Source: Xenorhabdus hominickii (lineage in GTDB: Bacteria > Pseudomonadota > Gammaproteobacteria > Enterobacterales > Enterobacteriaceae). From it: a stretch of 64,000 nt of DNA. Under the pieces are notes generated by a model. It was not told the DNA's origin and did no database searches. It saw only the letters and a list, made by a program, of their open reading frames with translations. The position numbers were made by a program, and so were the translations under genes. Location: NCBI RefSeq assembly GCF_002632725.1, contig NZ_NJAI01000002.1, forward strand, positions 89,214 to 153,213, written 5' to 3'. This document shows positions 48,009-58,270 of this stretch, in pieces; the first letter of the stretch is position 1, and the number at the start of each line of letters is the position of its first letter.

Positions 48009-48782
48009 CTATAATAGTCTGCTGCCAAAAAACGCAATTGTCAGAATAAACGCACCAATCAGATTAAACCAAATAACACGTTTACCACGCCACCCTTCAT
48101 GATAGTGTCCCCAGAGTAAAATAATGTAGATAAACCAGGCAATGATAGATAAAGCAGATTTATGAATATTTTCTTTACTAAAAATATTCTCCATATACAT
48201 GATGCCTGTACATAGTGTTAATGTTAGTAAAATTACCCCGACTTGGGTAATGTGGAACATTTTTCGTTCAATTGTCATCAATGGCGGTATGCCTGAGGTA
48301 AAGGTGAGCTTTTTCTTTTTCAGGCGATGATCCAGCCAGCCAAGTTGTAGTGCATAAAGTGCTGCGATGAGTAAAGTGGCATATCCAAGCAATGCGAGTC
48401 CAATATGAATGAATAATTCTATACTGCCTTCTAAGTGCGTAATAAACTCTCCTGGCATCATACTGGCCAGTATCAAATTTATCATAGCGAAACAGTAAAC
48501 AATCGGTAGTAAAAACCATGCTCGCCCTTGTAAAGCCACGATCGTCATAATGATGCACATAAGCAAACTAACGATTGAACCCAAATTCAATAGGGTAAGA
48601 TTTTGCCCGCTGCTGACATGAAATACTTGATATTTCAATGCAATCGCATGATTAATTAACGCTACAATTGCGAAAAAAAGGGCCAGTTTTTGATAGCTAT
48701 TTTGTTGACGCAATAAACCTGGCACGATGAGTGTCAGGCTAATGAGGTAAGCGAGTAAAGCAACAATTGAAAGTACCAGCAT
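48009..48782 (-). CDS. ypjD: Inner-membrane protein YpjD (CcsA-like fold)
   Basis: A 257-residue, eight-helix protein of the cytochrome c assembly CcsA/CcmC-like fold. The E. coli counterpart has no settled role but is linked to CorB-type ion transport by genomic context. The WGHYHEGWRGKRVIWFN segment near the C-terminus carries the conserved histidines. The frame continues upstream to 48866, but those 28 codons lie largely in an ERIC repeat, so I start at ATG 48782, which matches the E. coli N-terminus (MLVLSIVALLAYL). The ribosome site there is weak. The gene is followed by yfjD after about 70 bases. Confidence 0.87.
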   Translation of the reverse strand: MLVLSIVALLAYLISLTLIVPGLLRQQNSYQKLALFFAIVALINHAIALKYQVFHVSSGQNLTLLNLGSIVSLLMCIIMTIVALQGRAWFLLPIVYCFAMINLILASMMPGEFITHLEGSIELFIHIGLALLGYATLLIAALYALQLGWLDHRLKKKKLTFTSGIPPLMTIERKMFHITQVGVILLTLTLCTGIMYMENIFSKENIHKSALSIIAWFIYIILLWGHYHEGWRGKRVIWFNLIGAFILTIAFFGSRLL

Positions 48783-48808
48783 AACGTTTATTGTTTTCGC
48801 AATAGTGT

Positions 48809-48931
48809 TATACCCTTCATCTTTCAAGTTGCATTTTTGTTGGCTGAACGCATTCATCCCTGTCACATAGTTAGCTATGCTTCCGAGGGCTAAATTGCAG
48901 CCTCAACGCAACCCGAAATCTATTGGATATA
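48809..48931. repeat. ERIC (IRU) intergenic repeat next to ypjD
   Basis: A 123-base element bounded by TATACCC and GGATATA. Read on the minus strand it carries the ERIC core GGAAGCATAGCTAACTATG then TGACAGGGATGAATGC. It lies between ypjD and ffh, immediately upstream of the ypjD start. Length and core fit ERIC (about 127 bases). Confidence 0.8.
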
Positions 48932-49029
48932 GATTGAAATTAAAATTTAAGTATACCCTTAGCAGAGGTAGCCTCCAACCGTTGTTAATTATACTTGGGA
49001 ATCTCTTTGCAGAGATTAAATGATCATCG

Positions 49030-49038
49030 TGTTATAAT
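49030..49038 (+). promoter_or_regulatory. Extended -10 promoter of ffh
   Basis: TGTTATAAT is a perfect extended -10 element, 54 bases before the ffh start. No good -35 is seen at the usual distance, as is common for extended -10 promoters. Confidence 0.5.
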
Positions 49039-49091
49039 TCGTAAAATTTACCTTACAGGTAGACCCACTTGTAGATATCTGAGCTGAAACA

Positions 49092-50453
49092 ATGTTTGAT
49101 AATTTAACTGACAGACTATCGCGCACACTGCGCAATATCAGCGGCCGCGGGCGGTTGACTGAAGATAATATTAAAGACACGCTGCGTGAAGTTCGTATGG
49201 CTTTACTAGAAGCGGATGTTGCATTGCCTGTCGTGCGTGATTTTATTTCACGAGTCAAAGAGAGCGCAGTGGGGCATGAGGTTAACAAAAGTCTGACTCC
49301 CGGTCAGGAATTCGTCAAAATAGTTCAGAATGAACTAGTTAAGTCGATGGGGGAGGTTAACAGTGAACTGAATCTTGCTACTCAACCTCCCGCTGTTGTT
49401 CTGATGGCAGGTCTGCAAGGTGCAGGTAAAACAACCAGTGTTGCCAAATTAGGTAAGCTGCTGAAAGAAAAAAATAAGAAAAAAGTATTGGTTGTTTCTG
49501 CCGATGTTTACCGTCCAGCGGCGATAAAACAGCTTGAAACTCTGTCTGAAACGGTTGGAGTTGACTTTTTTCCTTCGGAACCACAGGAAAAGCCAGTTGA
49601 TATCGTCAATAAGGCTATTCAGCATGCCAAGCTGAAATTCTATGATGTGTTGCTAGTTGATACTGCTGGTCGTCTGCATGTCGATGAAGCCATGATGGAT
49701 GAAATTAAAGCGGTTCATGCAGCTATCAAGCCTGTGGAAACTCTGTTTGTCGTTGATGCGATGACAGGTCAAGATGCTGCCAATACGGCAAAAGCATTTA
49801 ATGAAGCTTTGCCATTGACTGGGGTTATTCTGACTAAAGTCGATGGTGATGCTCGTGGTGGTGCGGCGCTTTCCATTCGTCATATTACTGGCAAGCCAAT
49901 CAAATTCCTTGGGGTTGGTGAAAAAACGGATGCATTGGAACCTTTCCATCCTGACCGCATTGCATCCCGTATCCTCGGTATGGGGGATATGCTTTCACTG
50001 ATTGAAGAAATTGAGAGTAAGGTTGATCGTACTCAAGCAGAAAAATTGGCGTCAAAACTGAAAAAAGGTGATGGTTTTGATTTAACCGATTTTCTCGATC
50101 AGCTTAAACAAATGCGAAATATGGGCGGAATGACCAGCATGTTAAGCAAAATGCCGGGAATGTCGCAGATCCCTGATGCAGTCAAATCCCAAATGGATGA
50201 TAAAGTTCTGGTCAAAATGGAAGCCATTATTAATTCAATGACTCGCAAAGAACGTGAAAAACCAGAAATCATCAAAGGTTCCCGTAAACGCCGTATTGCT
50301 ATGGGATCGGGTACGCAAGTGCAGGATGTTAACCGTTTGCTGAAACAATTTGACGAAATGCAGCGTATGATGAAAAAAATGAAGAAAGGTGGCCTGGCGA
50401 AAATGATGCGAGGCATGAAAGGCATGCTGCCACCAGGATTTATGGGGCGATAA
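49092..50453 (+). CDS. ffh: Signal recognition particle protein Ffh
   Basis: Ffh binds 4.5S RNA and signal sequences of inner-membrane proteins and delivers ribosomes to FtsY, using GTP. It has 453 residues, as in E. coli. The N domain is followed by the G domain with [10 protein letters not shown] (about 107-116), DTAGR (about 190) and [10 protein letters not shown] (about 247). The Met-rich M domain ends with [18 protein letters not shown]. It is divergent from ypjD and upstream of the rpsP operon, the same as in E. coli. Confidence 0.98.
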   Translation: MFDNLTDRLSRTLRNISGRGRLTEDNIKDTLREVRMALLEADVALPVVRDFISRVKESAVGHEVNKSLTPGQEFVKIVQNELVKSMGEVNSELNLATQPPAVVLMAGLQGAGKTTSVAKLGKLLKEKNKKKVLVVSADVYRPAAIKQLETLSETVGVDFFPSEPQEKPVDIVNKAIQHAKLKFYDVLLVDTAGRLHVDEAMMDEIKAVHAAIKPVETLFVVDAMTGQDAANTAKAFNEALPLTGVILTKVDGDARGGAALSIRHITGKPIKFLGVGEKTDALEPFHPDRIASRILGMGDMLSLIEEIESKVDRTQAEKLASKLKKGDGFDLTDFLDQLKQMRNMGGMTSMLSKMPGMSQIPDAVKSQMDDKVLVKMEAIINSMTRKEREKPEIIKGSRKRRIAMGSGTQVQDVNRLLKQFDEMQRMMKKMKKGGLAKMMRGMKGMLPPGFMGR

Positions 50454-50486
50454 TAGACAAAGTAGTGAAAGAAAATGTTCTTTGGA

Positions 50487-50514
50487 TTGCTTTTTACGCC
50501 AAAGTGAGTAAAAT
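50487..50514 (+). promoter_or_regulatory. Promoter of the rpsP-rimM-trmD-rplS operon
   Basis: -35 TTGCTT (50487-50492), a 16-base spacer and -10 TAAAAT (50509-50514). It starts 34 bases after ffh and 104 bases before rpsP. Confidence 0.55.
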
Positions 50515-50537
50515 TTTCACGCTTTTAAATGGACAGC

Positions 50538-50563
50538 TGGACTCCGTTCCTCGATGGAGTCTG
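50538..50563 (+). other. Hairpin in the rpsP leader
   Basis: GACTCC (50540-50545) pairs with GGAGTC (50556-50561), followed by a T-rich stretch (TGGTTGTTTT). It resembles the structured leader reported for the E. coli operon and could act as a weak attenuator. Confidence 0.4.
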
Positions 50564-50590
50564 GTTGTTTTGCTAACTAATGAGGATGTT

Positions 50591-50839
50591 ATGGTAACAA
50601 TTCGTTTAGCTCGTGGCGGCGCAAAAAAGCGTCCGTTTTATCAAGTAGTCGTGACCGATAGCCGCAATGCGCGTGATGGTCGTTTTATTGAGCGTGTTGG
50701 TTTCTTCAACCCAATCGCTTCAGGAAATGCAGAAGCTCTGCGTTTAGATCTAGACCGTATCGAACATTGGGTTGGTCTGGGTGCAACTGTGTCTGATCGT
50801 GTTGCTGCACTGATCAAAGACGTTAAAAAAGCAGCTTAA
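50591..50839 (+). CDS. rpsP: 30S ribosomal protein S16
   Basis: S16 is an early-assembling small-subunit protein. The frame is open from 50465, but the ATG at 50591 starts [19 protein letters not shown] exactly as in E. coli and gives 82 residues, the usual length. TGAGGA is the ribosome site. It is the first gene of the four-gene operon with rimM (18 bases later), trmD and rplS. Confidence 0.98.
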   Translation: MVTIRLARGGAKKRPFYQVVVTDSRNARDGRFIERVGFFNPIASGNAEALRLDLDRIEHWVGLGATVSDRVAALIKDVKKAA

Positions 50840-50857
50840 TCTGTCACGGTGGTAACA

Positions 50858-51406
50858 ATGAGCAAACAATCTGGCCTGGAGCCCCCTGTTGAGCCAATTG
50901 TATTGGGAAAATTGGGGTCAGCGTATGGCATTCGTGGTTGGCTCAGAGTTTTTTCTTCCACCGAACAAGCCGAAGACATTTTTGAGTATCATCCGTGGTT
51001 TATTCAACGCTCTGGTCAGTGGCAACACGTTGAGCTGGAAGCTTGGAAATACCACAATCAAGATATTATCGTCAAAATCAAAGATATTGATGATCGGGAT
51101 GCTGCGAATCTGTTCACCAACTGTGAAATTGTGGTGGATTCAAATCAATTACCAGAACTGGAAACGGGTGATTATTACTGGAAAGACCTTATTGGTTGCC
51201 AAGTCATAAACACAATAGGTTATAACCTTGGAACCATCCATGACATGATGGAAACAGGTTCTAACGATGTGATGGTAATAAAAGCCAACCTGAAAGATGC
51301 ATTCGGTATCAAGGAGCGGTTAGTTCCGTTTCTTGATGGGCAGGTTATCAAGAAAGTCGATCTCGCTACCAAAACTATTGAAGTAGATTGGGATCCTAGT
51401 TTTTAA
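50858..51406 (+). CDS. rimM: 16S rRNA maturation factor RimM
   Basis: RimM binds S19 and helps mature the 30S head. It has 182 residues from ATG 50858 (E. coli 182). A GTG at 50849 three codons upstream is less likely, since GGTGGT fits the ATG. The N-terminal domain has [19 protein letters not shown]. The C-terminal PRC-barrel domain has [11 protein letters not shown] and [18 protein letters not shown]. Confidence 0.97.
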   Translation: MSKQSGLEPPVEPIVLGKLGSAYGIRGWLRVFSSTEQAEDIFEYHPWFIQRSGQWQHVELEAWKYHNQDIIVKIKDIDDRDAANLFTNCEIVVDSNQLPELETGDYYWKDLIGCQVINTIGYNLGTIHDMMETGSNDVMVIKANLKDAFGIKERLVPFLDGQVIKKVDLATKTIEVDWDPSF

Positions 51407-51442
51407 TCTCCGGTAAAACGGTTTAAATGAGTGGGACGCAGT

Positions 51443-52195
51443 ATGTGGATTGGGGTTATAAGCCTGTTTCCTGAAATGTTCCGCGCAATAACCGATTACG
51501 GGGTAACTGGTCGGGCAGTGAAGAATGGCCTGTTAAGTATCGAATGCTGGAGTCCACGGGATTTTACCTATGACCGGCATCGTACTGTTGATGATCGCCC
51601 TTATGGCGGTGGTCCAGGTATGCTGATGATGGTGCAACCTTTACGGGAAGCTATTTATGCAGCTAAAGCTTCGGCGGGTGATGGTGCAAAGGTGATTTAC
51701 CTTTCACCTCAGGGACGCAAACTCGATCAACAAGGGGTTTGTGAACTGGCAGTAAATGAGAAATTAATTCTGGTTTGCGGTCGTTATGAAGGTATTGATG
51801 AGCGTGTCATTCAAACCGAAATTGACGAAGAATGGTCTATCGGTGATTACGTCCTTAGCGGGGGAGAACTTCCTGCTATGACGATGATTGACTCAATATC
51901 TCGGTTTATTCCGGGAGTTTTGGGGCGTCAAGCGTCGGCAGAAGAAGACTCATTCGCTGATGGATTTTTGGATTGTCCTCACTATACTCGCCCTGAAGTG
52001 TTAGATGGTATGGAAGTTCCACCAGTTTTACTGTCGGGACATCACGCTGAAATTAATCGCTGGCGTATGAAACAATCGCTTGGCCGGACTTGGTTAAGAC
52101 GGCCCGAACTTCTAGAAAGCCTAGCTCTGACTGACGAGCAAAGGATGTTGCTGTCTGAATTCCAACAGGAATATCAAGATCAGGCAACGAATTAA
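51443..52195 (+). CDS. trmD: tRNA (guanine-37-N1)-methyltransferase TrmD
   Basis: TrmD puts the m1G37 mark next to the anticodon of tRNAs that read CNN codons, preventing frameshifts. It has 250 residues from ATG 51443, the E. coli start. The SPOUT trefoil-knot S-adenosylmethionine site is seen in [13 protein letters not shown] and [16 protein letters not shown]. The conserved [12 protein letters not shown] is near residue 60. It is a few residues shorter at the C-terminus than in E. coli. Confidence 0.97.
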   Translation: MWIGVISLFPEMFRAITDYGVTGRAVKNGLLSIECWSPRDFTYDRHRTVDDRPYGGGPGMLMMVQPLREAIYAAKASAGDGAKVIYLSPQGRKLDQQGVCELAVNEKLILVCGRYEGIDERVIQTEIDEEWSIGDYVLSGGELPAMTMIDSISRFIPGVLGRQASAEEDSFADGFLDCPHYTRPEVLDGMEVPPVLLSGHHAEINRWRMKQSLGRTWLRRPELLESLALTDEQRMLLSEFQQEYQDQATN

Positions 52196-52244
52196 TCCAG
52201 ACATATCCTGTGATGGAGTGTCTTTGATATATCAGTTTACCTAG

Positions 52245-52613
<369 letters not shown>

Positions 52614-52647
52614 TACGCTTTTGCTACATCCGAAAGTTATCGTTAAA

Positions 52648-52672
52648 GGCCAGCAAATAGCTGGCCATTTTT
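52648..52672 (+). terminator. Terminator after rplS
   Basis: GGCCAGC pairs with GCTGGCC around AAATA and is followed by ATTTTTA. Confidence 0.85.
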
Positions 52673-52752
52673 AATGGATTAATGTATTCATTTTAAACTA
52701 AACTCAATTTCTCACGTATGGTCGTCAGTGACCTTAAGTGCTGCCCATTTTA

Positions 52753-53300
52753 TCAGTACAGTCTAATTTTCATTTCAAAAACAGGGTGCAAATCTGTAAA
52801 GGCGTCAAATACTACCACGATCGCAATCGCAGCAAAGAAAATCTAAGTTGCCCAATAAGCCTGTTTAGGAAGTACCTGATCTAATAATGTTTCTAAGCCA
52901 CCATAAATAAACTCACGTTGCTTTGGATCTTTAAGCTTCTCTTGAAATTCTTCATCTTTATCGAGATCTTTCCCACGTCGTAAACTCCATAGTGCAGCAA
53001 TCACTATTCCTGCCAGAGAAGCTGGTATTGAAACAGCCAAAATTTCCAAAATACCGTAAGCTTGGACAATACCATGGCTGGCAGCAATAATTGACACCAA
53101 AGAAACAACTGCCACTGAAATGGGAGATGCTGTGATTGCCATTTGTGAGGCAACAGAGGCTACCGCCATCGGACGTTCTGAGCGAATGCCTTTTTTCAGA
53201 CCAATATTATCAATGATTGGGAACATGGTATAAACCACATGACCTTGTACCTACACAGGAAAGTTAGAGTCCAAGTTGTCAATGGTGCCAAAATAGTAAA
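52753..53300 (-). pseudogene. dcuB: Decayed dcuB (anaerobic C4-dicarboxylate transporter)
   Basis: The relic matches the middle of DcuB, an anaerobic fumarate/succinate antiporter. Recognisable parts are ILAPLTTWTLTFLC, then TMFPIIDNIGLKKG, RSERPMAVASVASQMAITAS, RRGKDLDKDEEFQ, and after a TAG at 52843-52845 the stretch IFFAAIAIVVVF. Two extra single bases, at 53245-53246 and 53252, break the frame in what should read LCGTGHVVYT. Both the N-terminal part and about the last 170 residues are missing. It lies between rplS and aroF. The gene is dead. Confidence 0.88.
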
Positions 53301-53811
53301 TTGCAACGTTATCATATCTGTCATTAATAAATGATTAAAAAACAAATAAAAGCTGGTAATACAGGCTTTAAATTTGTAGCACTCTAATAAATTGCATAAA
53401 TTTAATTTTATATTTTTCAACAACATTAAAATAATATATCAATATTATTGAAATATTAATATAGGATGGATTGATATTTTGTTTTTATTGTATGATTTTA
53501 AAGGTAATTTTATATGTAATAAAGAATAATTTGATAATTAATGAAATATTTCCATTGTGAATATTTATTTACAAAAAGTTAATATTTAAATTTATTTAAA
53601 TATTGTAATAAGGAGTTAAAAACTTAAAAACTTAATAACTTATTGATATGTTTATAGTATCGGTAGCACTTACATTTTGTGTAATATTATGTTTCCATTT
53701 TTTTGGAAAAATTTACATAATTGGATTGTATTATTTACGATGCGTGGTATTTTATCTACCAGACACTCAAAAAAACTAAACAGACAAAACAAGGCAGGTA
53801 GAGAAATGATC
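53301..53811. other. AT-rich region upstream of aroF
   Basis: About 510 bases of very AT-rich DNA between the dcuB relic and aroF. No gene is supported. The aroF frame is open from 53677, but the extra 45 codons have no counterpart in AroF. A TyrR-like box lies at 53680-53697. The aroF promoter is expected in the last 200 bases; no unique -35/-10 pair can be picked. Confidence 0.5.
53680..53697. promoter_or_regulatory. Candidate TyrR box upstream of aroF
   Basis: TGTAAT-N6-TTTCCA matches the TyrR box at ten of twelve positions with the key G and C correctly placed. It lies 114 bases before the aroF start. aroF-tyrA is the classical TyrR-repressed operon. Confidence 0.55.
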
Positions 53812-54900
53812 ATGCAAAAAGATGCACTTAATAATGTTCATATTCTTGATGAACAGGTTCTTATTACCCCTGAAGAACTAAAACAAAAATATCCATTAAG
53901 TAGCAACGATCTGCATGCCATCACAAACGCACGTAATACGATTGCTGATATCATTCAACATCGTGATCCTCGTTTATTAGTGGTATGTGGTCCATGTTCA
54001 ATTCATGATGTGGAGGCTGCCCTCGACTATGCCCACCGTTTGAAGGCGCTCTCTGCTGAATTGAGTGATTGTCTGTATATTGTCATGCGTGTCTATTTTG
54101 AAAAACCCCGTACAACGGTTGGCTGGAAAGGCTTAATTAGTGATCCCTACATGGATGGTTCATTTGATATGGATGCTGGATTGCATATTGCCCGTCGTTT
54201 ATTATTGAATTTAGTTGAAATGGAATTACCCTTGGCGAATGAAGCGCTTGATCCCAACAATCCACAATATTTAGGGGATTTATTCAGTTGGTCAGCGATT
54301 GGAGCAAGAACGACTGAATCTCAAACGCATCGGGAAATGGCATCTGGTTTATCTGTATCAGTTGGGTTTAAAAATGGCACTGATGGTAATTTGAACACCG
54401 CCATTAATGCTATGAAAGCAGCAGCAATGCCTCATCGTTTTATGGGTATAAATCAGTCAGGTCAAGTCTGTTTGCTGCAAACCCAAGGTAATCCTAATGG
54501 GCATGTGATCCTGCGTGGCGGTGCTGCACCTAATTACAGTGCTGAGCATGTTGCTGATTGTGAACGCCAAATGCTTAAGGCTGGGTTAACACCATCATTG
54601 ATGATTGATTGTAGTCATGGTAATTCCAATAAAGATTTTCGTCGTCAGAGTGTTGTAGTAGATTCTGTTGCTGAACAGATTATGGCTGGCAACCAATCTA
54701 TCATTGGTATTATGCTGGAAAGCCATATTAATGAAGGTAACCAATCCTCAGAGCAACCTCGAAATGAGATGAAATATGGCATTTCAGTAACAGACGCTTG
54801 CATTAACTGGCAGACTACAGAGCAGGTATTAAGAAAACTACACCAGCAAATTGCTCCACATTTGGCAAATCGAAACATGATGATGGAAAAAGCAGGGTAA
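53812..54900 (+). CDS. aroF: DAHP synthase, tyrosine-sensitive
   Basis: AroF condenses phosphoenolpyruvate and erythrose 4-phosphate, the first step of aromatic synthesis. From ATG 53812 it has 362 residues and begins [17 protein letters not shown], as in E. coli AroF. An ATG at 53806 two codons upstream is also possible. The motifs [25 protein letters not shown] and [14 protein letters not shown] of class I DAHP synthase are intact. Coupling to tyrA (five-base gap) identifies it as the Tyr-regulated isozyme rather than AroG or AroH. Confidence 0.95.
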   Translation: MQKDALNNVHILDEQVLITPEELKQKYPLSSNDLHAITNARNTIADIIQHRDPRLLVVCGPCSIHDVEAALDYAHRLKALSAELSDCLYIVMRVYFEKPRTTVGWKGLISDPYMDGSFDMDAGLHIARRLLLNLVEMELPLANEALDPNNPQYLGDLFSWSAIGARTTESQTHREMASGLSVSVGFKNGTDGNLNTAINAMKAAAMPHRFMGINQSGQVCLLQTQGNPNGHVILRGGAAPNYSAEHVADCERQMLKAGLTPSLMIDCSHGNSNKDFRRQSVVVDSVAEQIMAGNQSIIGIMLESHINEGNQSSEQPRNEMKYGISVTDACINWQTTEQVLRKLHQQIAPHLANRNMMMEKAG

Positions 54901-54905
54901 TCAAT

Positions 54906-56027
54906 ATGGTCGCAGAATTGTCACAATTGAGGGAACAAATTGATGAAGTAGATAAAGCTTTGTTAGCTTTGTTGGCGAAGAGGATGAATTTAGTGGCACA
55001 AGTTGGAGAAGTGAAGAGTCAGCTTGGTTTGCCAATTTACGCACCTGACAGAGAAGCAACAATGCTGGCTTCTCGTCGTCAAGAAGCGGAAAATATGGGA
55101 ATTCCGCCTGATTTAATTGAAGATATCTTGCGGCGCATCATGCGAGAGTCCTATGTGAGTGAAAACAATAAAGGCTTCAAAAAATTCCGTTCTCACTTGG
55201 GGCCAGTGGTTATTGTCGGCGGCTCAGGAAAAATGGGGAAATTGTTTAGCCGCTTGTTGACCTTGTCTGGCTATGAAGTCAGGATTCTTGAATCTGGTGA
55301 TTGGAATAAGGCTGAGCATATATTGGCAGGTGCAGGAATGGTGATCGTCAGTGTTCCCATTCATTTGACGGAAGAGATTATTCATCGTTTACCTCCTTTG
55401 CCAGAACAATGTATTTTGGTTGATTTGGCCTCCATCAAGCAAAGGCCGCTAAATGCGATGCTTGAGGTGCATAAAGGGCCTGTTTTAGGTCTGCATCCTA
55501 TGTTTGGACCAGATGTAGGCAGTTTTGCTAAGCAGGTGGTTGTATATTGCGATGGGCGTCACCCAGAAGCGTATCAGTGGTTTTTGGAACAAATGTCAGT
55601 ATGGGGAGCGCGGTTACACCAAATCAGTGCAGAAAAGCACGATAAAAATATGAGCTTCATTCAGGCTCTGCGCCATTTCACCACCTTTTCTTATGGGTGG
55701 CACCTTGCAAAAGAAGATATTGACTTACAGCAGTTGCTCTCATTATCTTCACCGATCTACCGATTGGAACTGGCTATGGTGGGAAGATTATTTGCACAAG
55801 ATTCCCAATTATATGCTGATATCATTATGTCCAATCCTAAGAATATTGAGCTAATCCGGCGTTATCACCAAAGTTTTGGGCAAGCTCTGAAGCTATTGGA
55901 AAATCAGGATAAATCGGCTTTCATTGCAAGTTTTAATCAAGTCAGAGAATGGTTTGGAGATGAAGCAACCCGATTTATGAAAGAGAGCCGGGTACTTTTG
56001 CAACAGGCTAGTGATAGCAGGATCTAG
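54906..56027 (+). CDS. tyrA: Chorismate mutase / prephenate dehydrogenase (T-protein)
   Basis: TyrA converts chorismate to prephenate and then to 4-hydroxyphenylpyruvate for tyrosine. It has 373 residues, as in E. coli. The AroQ-type mutase domain (1-90) has [19 protein letters not shown]. The NAD-binding motif [18 protein letters not shown] begins near 101, and the catalytic His is in [13 protein letters not shown] near 197. It ends at a terminator shared with pheA. Confidence 0.97.
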   Translation: MVAELSQLREQIDEVDKALLALLAKRMNLVAQVGEVKSQLGLPIYAPDREATMLASRRQEAENMGIPPDLIEDILRRIMRESYVSENNKGFKKFRSHLGPVVIVGGSGKMGKLFSRLLTLSGYEVRILESGDWNKAEHILAGAGMVIVSVPIHLTEEIIHRLPPLPEQCILVDLASIKQRPLNAMLEVHKGPVLGLHPMFGPDVGSFAKQVVVYCDGRHPEAYQWFLEQMSVWGARLHQISAEKHDKNMSFIQALRHFTTFSYGWHLAKEDIDLQQLLSLSSPIYRLELAMVGRLFAQDSQLYADIIMSNPKNIELIRRYHQSFGQALKLLENQDKSAFIASFNQVREWFGDEATRFMKESRVLLQQASDSRI

Positions 56028-56066
56028 AACAACTTGAAAAGTGAAGTATTCTTGAAAAATGCAACT

Positions 56067-56102
56067 GTATAAAAACCGGATGTTTTCATCCGGTTTTTAT
56101 AC
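56067..56102. terminator. Bidirectional terminator between tyrA and pheA
   Basis: GTATAAAAACCGGATG and CATCCGGTTTTTATAC form a perfect 16-bp stem with a TTTT loop, with A and T tracts built into both strands. It serves both convergent genes. Confidence 0.9.
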
Positions 56103-56103
56103 T

Positions 56104-57258
56104 TTAGGCTGGGTTCATGGGCGTTACATTTTCTGATGGATAACATCCCAATACTTTCAAGAAACGCGTAATTTCTGACAGCTCTTTAAATGCTTGCTGC
56201 ATTTTCATGGAACGTAGATTGGCTTGCACATCGATATAAAACATTTCTTCCCACGGTTTGCCATTTATTGGGCGAGATTCCAACTTGCTCATGATGATAT
56301 TGTGTTTCTTCAAAATGATGAGTGTATCAACCAAAGCGCCTGCTTGCTGTCCTGTTGACATGATGAAAGTAGTTTTAGCTGGAACTTGATCCGATACTTC
56401 GATAGGTTTACGAGCAACAACGATAAAGCGGGTACTATTATCTTGCTGATTTGCCAGATTGTTTTCTAAAACACGTAACCCATAGAGAGTACCACCAACT
56501 TCACTGCCAAGTGCTGCGACCTCTGGCGAATTGAGTTCAGCGACTTTTTGCATAGCAGCAGCAGTACTTTCACAATAGACAATCTTCCAATGAGGGTATT
56601 TATTGAGGTACTGGCTGCATTGTTGGAAAGGTTGAGAGTGACTATAAACATTTTTTATTCTTGAAATATCAGTTTGTTCAGTAACTAATAAACAGTGATT
56701 GATCGGTAGGGTTATCTCTCCAACAAGAGATAAAGGTGTATTTTGCAATAAATCATAAACCTCATTAATTGCCCCAGAACTCGTATTTTCCAGTGGTAGA
56801 ATGCCATAATCTGCCTGACCAATTTCAACCAATGAAAAAATATCGGGGAATTTGTGGCAACTGCACTCAACTAATTGATTAAAGTGGCGAGCAGCAAATT
56901 GGCGAGCGGCTATATGGGAATAGGAACCTTTTGGCCCTAAAAAAGTAATGCGTGCTGTGTCGTAAGGTGTCTGATTCAAATGTTGTTGCAATAAAGATTG
57001 TTGAGTAAGAACAGAATCCTCAATGATCATTTGAAATAACCGCGTAATATAAAAACCATCCAATCCTCTGTTTTTTCCTTTATTAATCAATGTATTAAGT
57101 AATTCTCTTTCGCGATCTTTATCTCGAATAGGCCGATGGTCGAGAAGCTTCGTCTGGGCGATATTACAGGCTAATTGCCGACGTTTAGCCAGCAAGTCCA
57201 GTAAATCTGCATCAATATTACTAATCTCTTCTCGTAAATTAACTAAATTTCGTTCCAT
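56104..57258 (-). CDS. pheA: Chorismate mutase / prephenate dehydratase (P-protein)
   Basis: PheA makes phenylpyruvate from chorismate via prephenate. It has 384 residues (E. coli 386). The mutase domain (1-95) starts [20 protein letters not shown]. The dehydratase domain begins [17 protein letters not shown] near 109 and contains the catalytic Thr region [11 protein letters not shown] near 279. The ACT regulatory domain has [17 protein letters not shown] near 331, the Phe-binding site. It is preceded by a leader peptide and attenuator, and is convergent with tyrA. Confidence 0.97.
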   Translation of the reverse strand: MERNLVNLREEISNIDADLLDLLAKRRQLACNIAQTKLLDHRPIRDKDRERELLNTLINKGKNRGLDGFYITRLFQMIIEDSVLTQQSLLQQHLNQTPYDTARITFLGPKGSYSHIAARQFAARHFNQLVECSCHKFPDIFSLVEIGQADYGILPLENTSSGAINEVYDLLQNTPLSLVGEITLPINHCLLVTEQTDISRIKNVYSHSQPFQQCSQYLNKYPHWKIVYCESTAAAMQKVAELNSPEVAALGSEVGGTLYGLRVLENNLANQQDNSTRFIVVARKPIEVSDQVPAKTTFIMSTGQQAGALVDTLIILKKHNIIMSKLESRPINGKPWEEMFYIDVQANLRSMKMQQAFKELSEITRFLKVLGCYPSENVTPMNPA

Positions 57259-57308
57259 AGCATGTTCCTGACATTTTTATTATGGATATAATTTATGACC
57301 CGTAAAAC

Positions 57309-57337
57309 AAAAAAACCTCCCATCTGCAGGGAGGTTT
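57309..57337 (-). terminator. pheA attenuator terminator
   Basis: On the minus strand AAACCTCCC pairs with GGGAGGTTT and is followed by further T. It lies between pheL and pheA and is the expected transcription attenuator, relieved when ribosomes stall on the Phe codons of pheL. Confidence 0.88.
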
Positions 57338-57382
57338 TTGTTCGTCTTCTTTATGTTTCTTTATAAAACGAAGCCCCCTTGC

Positions 57383-57427
57383 TCAGAAGGTGAAAAAGAA
57401 AAATAAGAAAGACAGATTGATAGCCAT
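57383..57427 (-). CDS. pheL: pheA leader peptide PheL
   Basis: A 14-codon frame, reading MAINLSFLFFFFTF, with six Phe codons (five of the last seven residues). It lies just upstream of the attenuator hairpin. E. coli PheL (15 residues, seven Phe) is the counterpart. The peptide has no function beyond stalling ribosomes when Phe-tRNA is low, which prevents the terminator from forming. The ribosome site before ATG 57427 is weak. Confidence 0.85.
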   Translation of the reverse strand: MAINLSFLFFFFTF

Positions 57428-57531
57428 TTGTTTGTGAGTACATCACTTTATACATTTAATAATGTACTTTAATTAACCTATTTGATATGGAGTGTCAACA
57501 GAAGGTTGAAAAATGAAGGGTATACATATGC

Positions 57532-57555
57532 AAAAACGCGCTCAATGAGCGCGTT
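57532..57555 (-). terminator. raiA terminator
   Basis: AACGCGCTC and GAGCGCGTT pair perfectly around three bases. On the minus strand the stem is followed by TTTTTGC. It lies right after the raiA stop. Confidence 0.85.
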
Positions 57556-57574
57556 AAGCAGGAATAAGATTAGA

Positions 57575-57907
57575 TTACACTTCTAAGTTAAGATTTGACT
57601 CTTTAACACTATTATCAGCGCGACGAGCTTCTGCTTTATGTTGCACTTTATTGAGCTGACGCTCCAGTTTTGTCAGCAGTTCGTTGATAGCAGCATACAT
57701 ATCTTCATGCTTAGCACTGGCAACCAATGAGCCATTAGGTGTGCCAATGGTGGCATCAACTAAGAATCCTTGAGGTTCTTTTGATAGTACAATATGTGGA
57801 TTAATGAGATTGGTTTGCCACTTGTTCAACTTATTTAGACGGTCTTCAACATGGCTACGAATTGCGGGGGTAATTTCCAATTGTTTGCTGGTAATGTTTA
57901 CTAACAT
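57575..57907 (-). CDS. raiA: Ribosome-associated inhibitor RaiA
   Basis: RaiA (YfiA, protein Y) binds idle 70S ribosomes in stationary phase or cold shock and blocks the A and P sites. It has 110 residues (E. coli 113). The conserved stretches [18 protein letters not shown] and [20 protein letters not shown] are present. The acidic tail is shorter than in E. coli. A CRP-like site lies upstream, and a terminator follows. Confidence 0.96.
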   Translation of the reverse strand: MLVNITSKQLEITPAIRSHVEDRLNKLNKWQTNLINPHIVLSKEPQGFLVDATIGTPNGSLVASAKHEDMYAAINELLTKLERQLNKVQHKAEARRADNSVKESNLNLEV

Positions 57908-57972
57908 ATAGTTACCTCTTTGTGTTACTCCGTCTTTGATAGATTCAGCATACCGCTCTTTTGAGTAAAAGG

Positions 57973-57988
57973 AATGATCTAAATCACC
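57973..57988. promoter_or_regulatory. CRP site upstream of raiA
   Basis: AATGATCTAAATCACC matches the CRP core TGTGATCTAGATCACA at 12 of 16 positions, including the inner TGA-N6-TCA dyad. It lies 66 bases before the raiA start, a position fit for activation. E. coli raiA is known to respond to cAMP-CRP. Confidence 0.6.
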
Positions 57989-58224
57989 TTTGAGAGGCGA
58001 TTTTGGAAGTAAGTGTAAGAATTGTGATACTCAAGGAAGATATGGGGAATATTTGTTGCGCAGTGAAGTGTTATGCGTCATTATTAGTCAGTTATGGTAC
58101 TATAAACCTTATTGATAATACTAATTGTTAAAATATTTTTCAGTGTAAAATATTCAAATTGTGGCCTGAATAACGTCAGATTTTTAAACTGAAAAAGAAC
58201 CAACAATAAAAATGAAAGGCCATA
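57989..58224. other. raiA-bamD intergenic region
   Basis: No gene recognised in these bases between the CRP site and the bamD terminator. The stretch is AT-rich in its second half. Neither strand shows a frame with a ribosome site. Confidence 0.4.
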
Positions 58225-58258
58225 AAAAGAACAGCAGCCATACGGCTGCTGTTCTTTT
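58225..58258 (-). terminator. bamD terminator
   Basis: AAAAGAACAGCAGCC and GGCTGCTGTTCTTTT form a perfect 15-bp stem around ATAC, with T tracts on both strands. It starts 12 bases after the bamD stop. Confidence 0.92.
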
Positions 58259-58270
58259 ATCGTCTAAGCT

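Noticed and set aside
48783..48866. 28-codon N-terminal extension of YpjD
   Set aside because: The extension is encoded largely by an ERIC element and is absent from E. coli YpjD.
53196..53426. 76-codon minus-strand frame as a separate small gene
   Set aside because: Its middle is the out-of-frame upstream part of the dcuB relic (ILAPLTTWTLTFLC).
53677..53811. 45-codon N-terminal extension of AroF
   Set aside because: AT-rich, no counterpart in DAHP synthases, and overlaps a TyrR-like box; the family start is at 53812.
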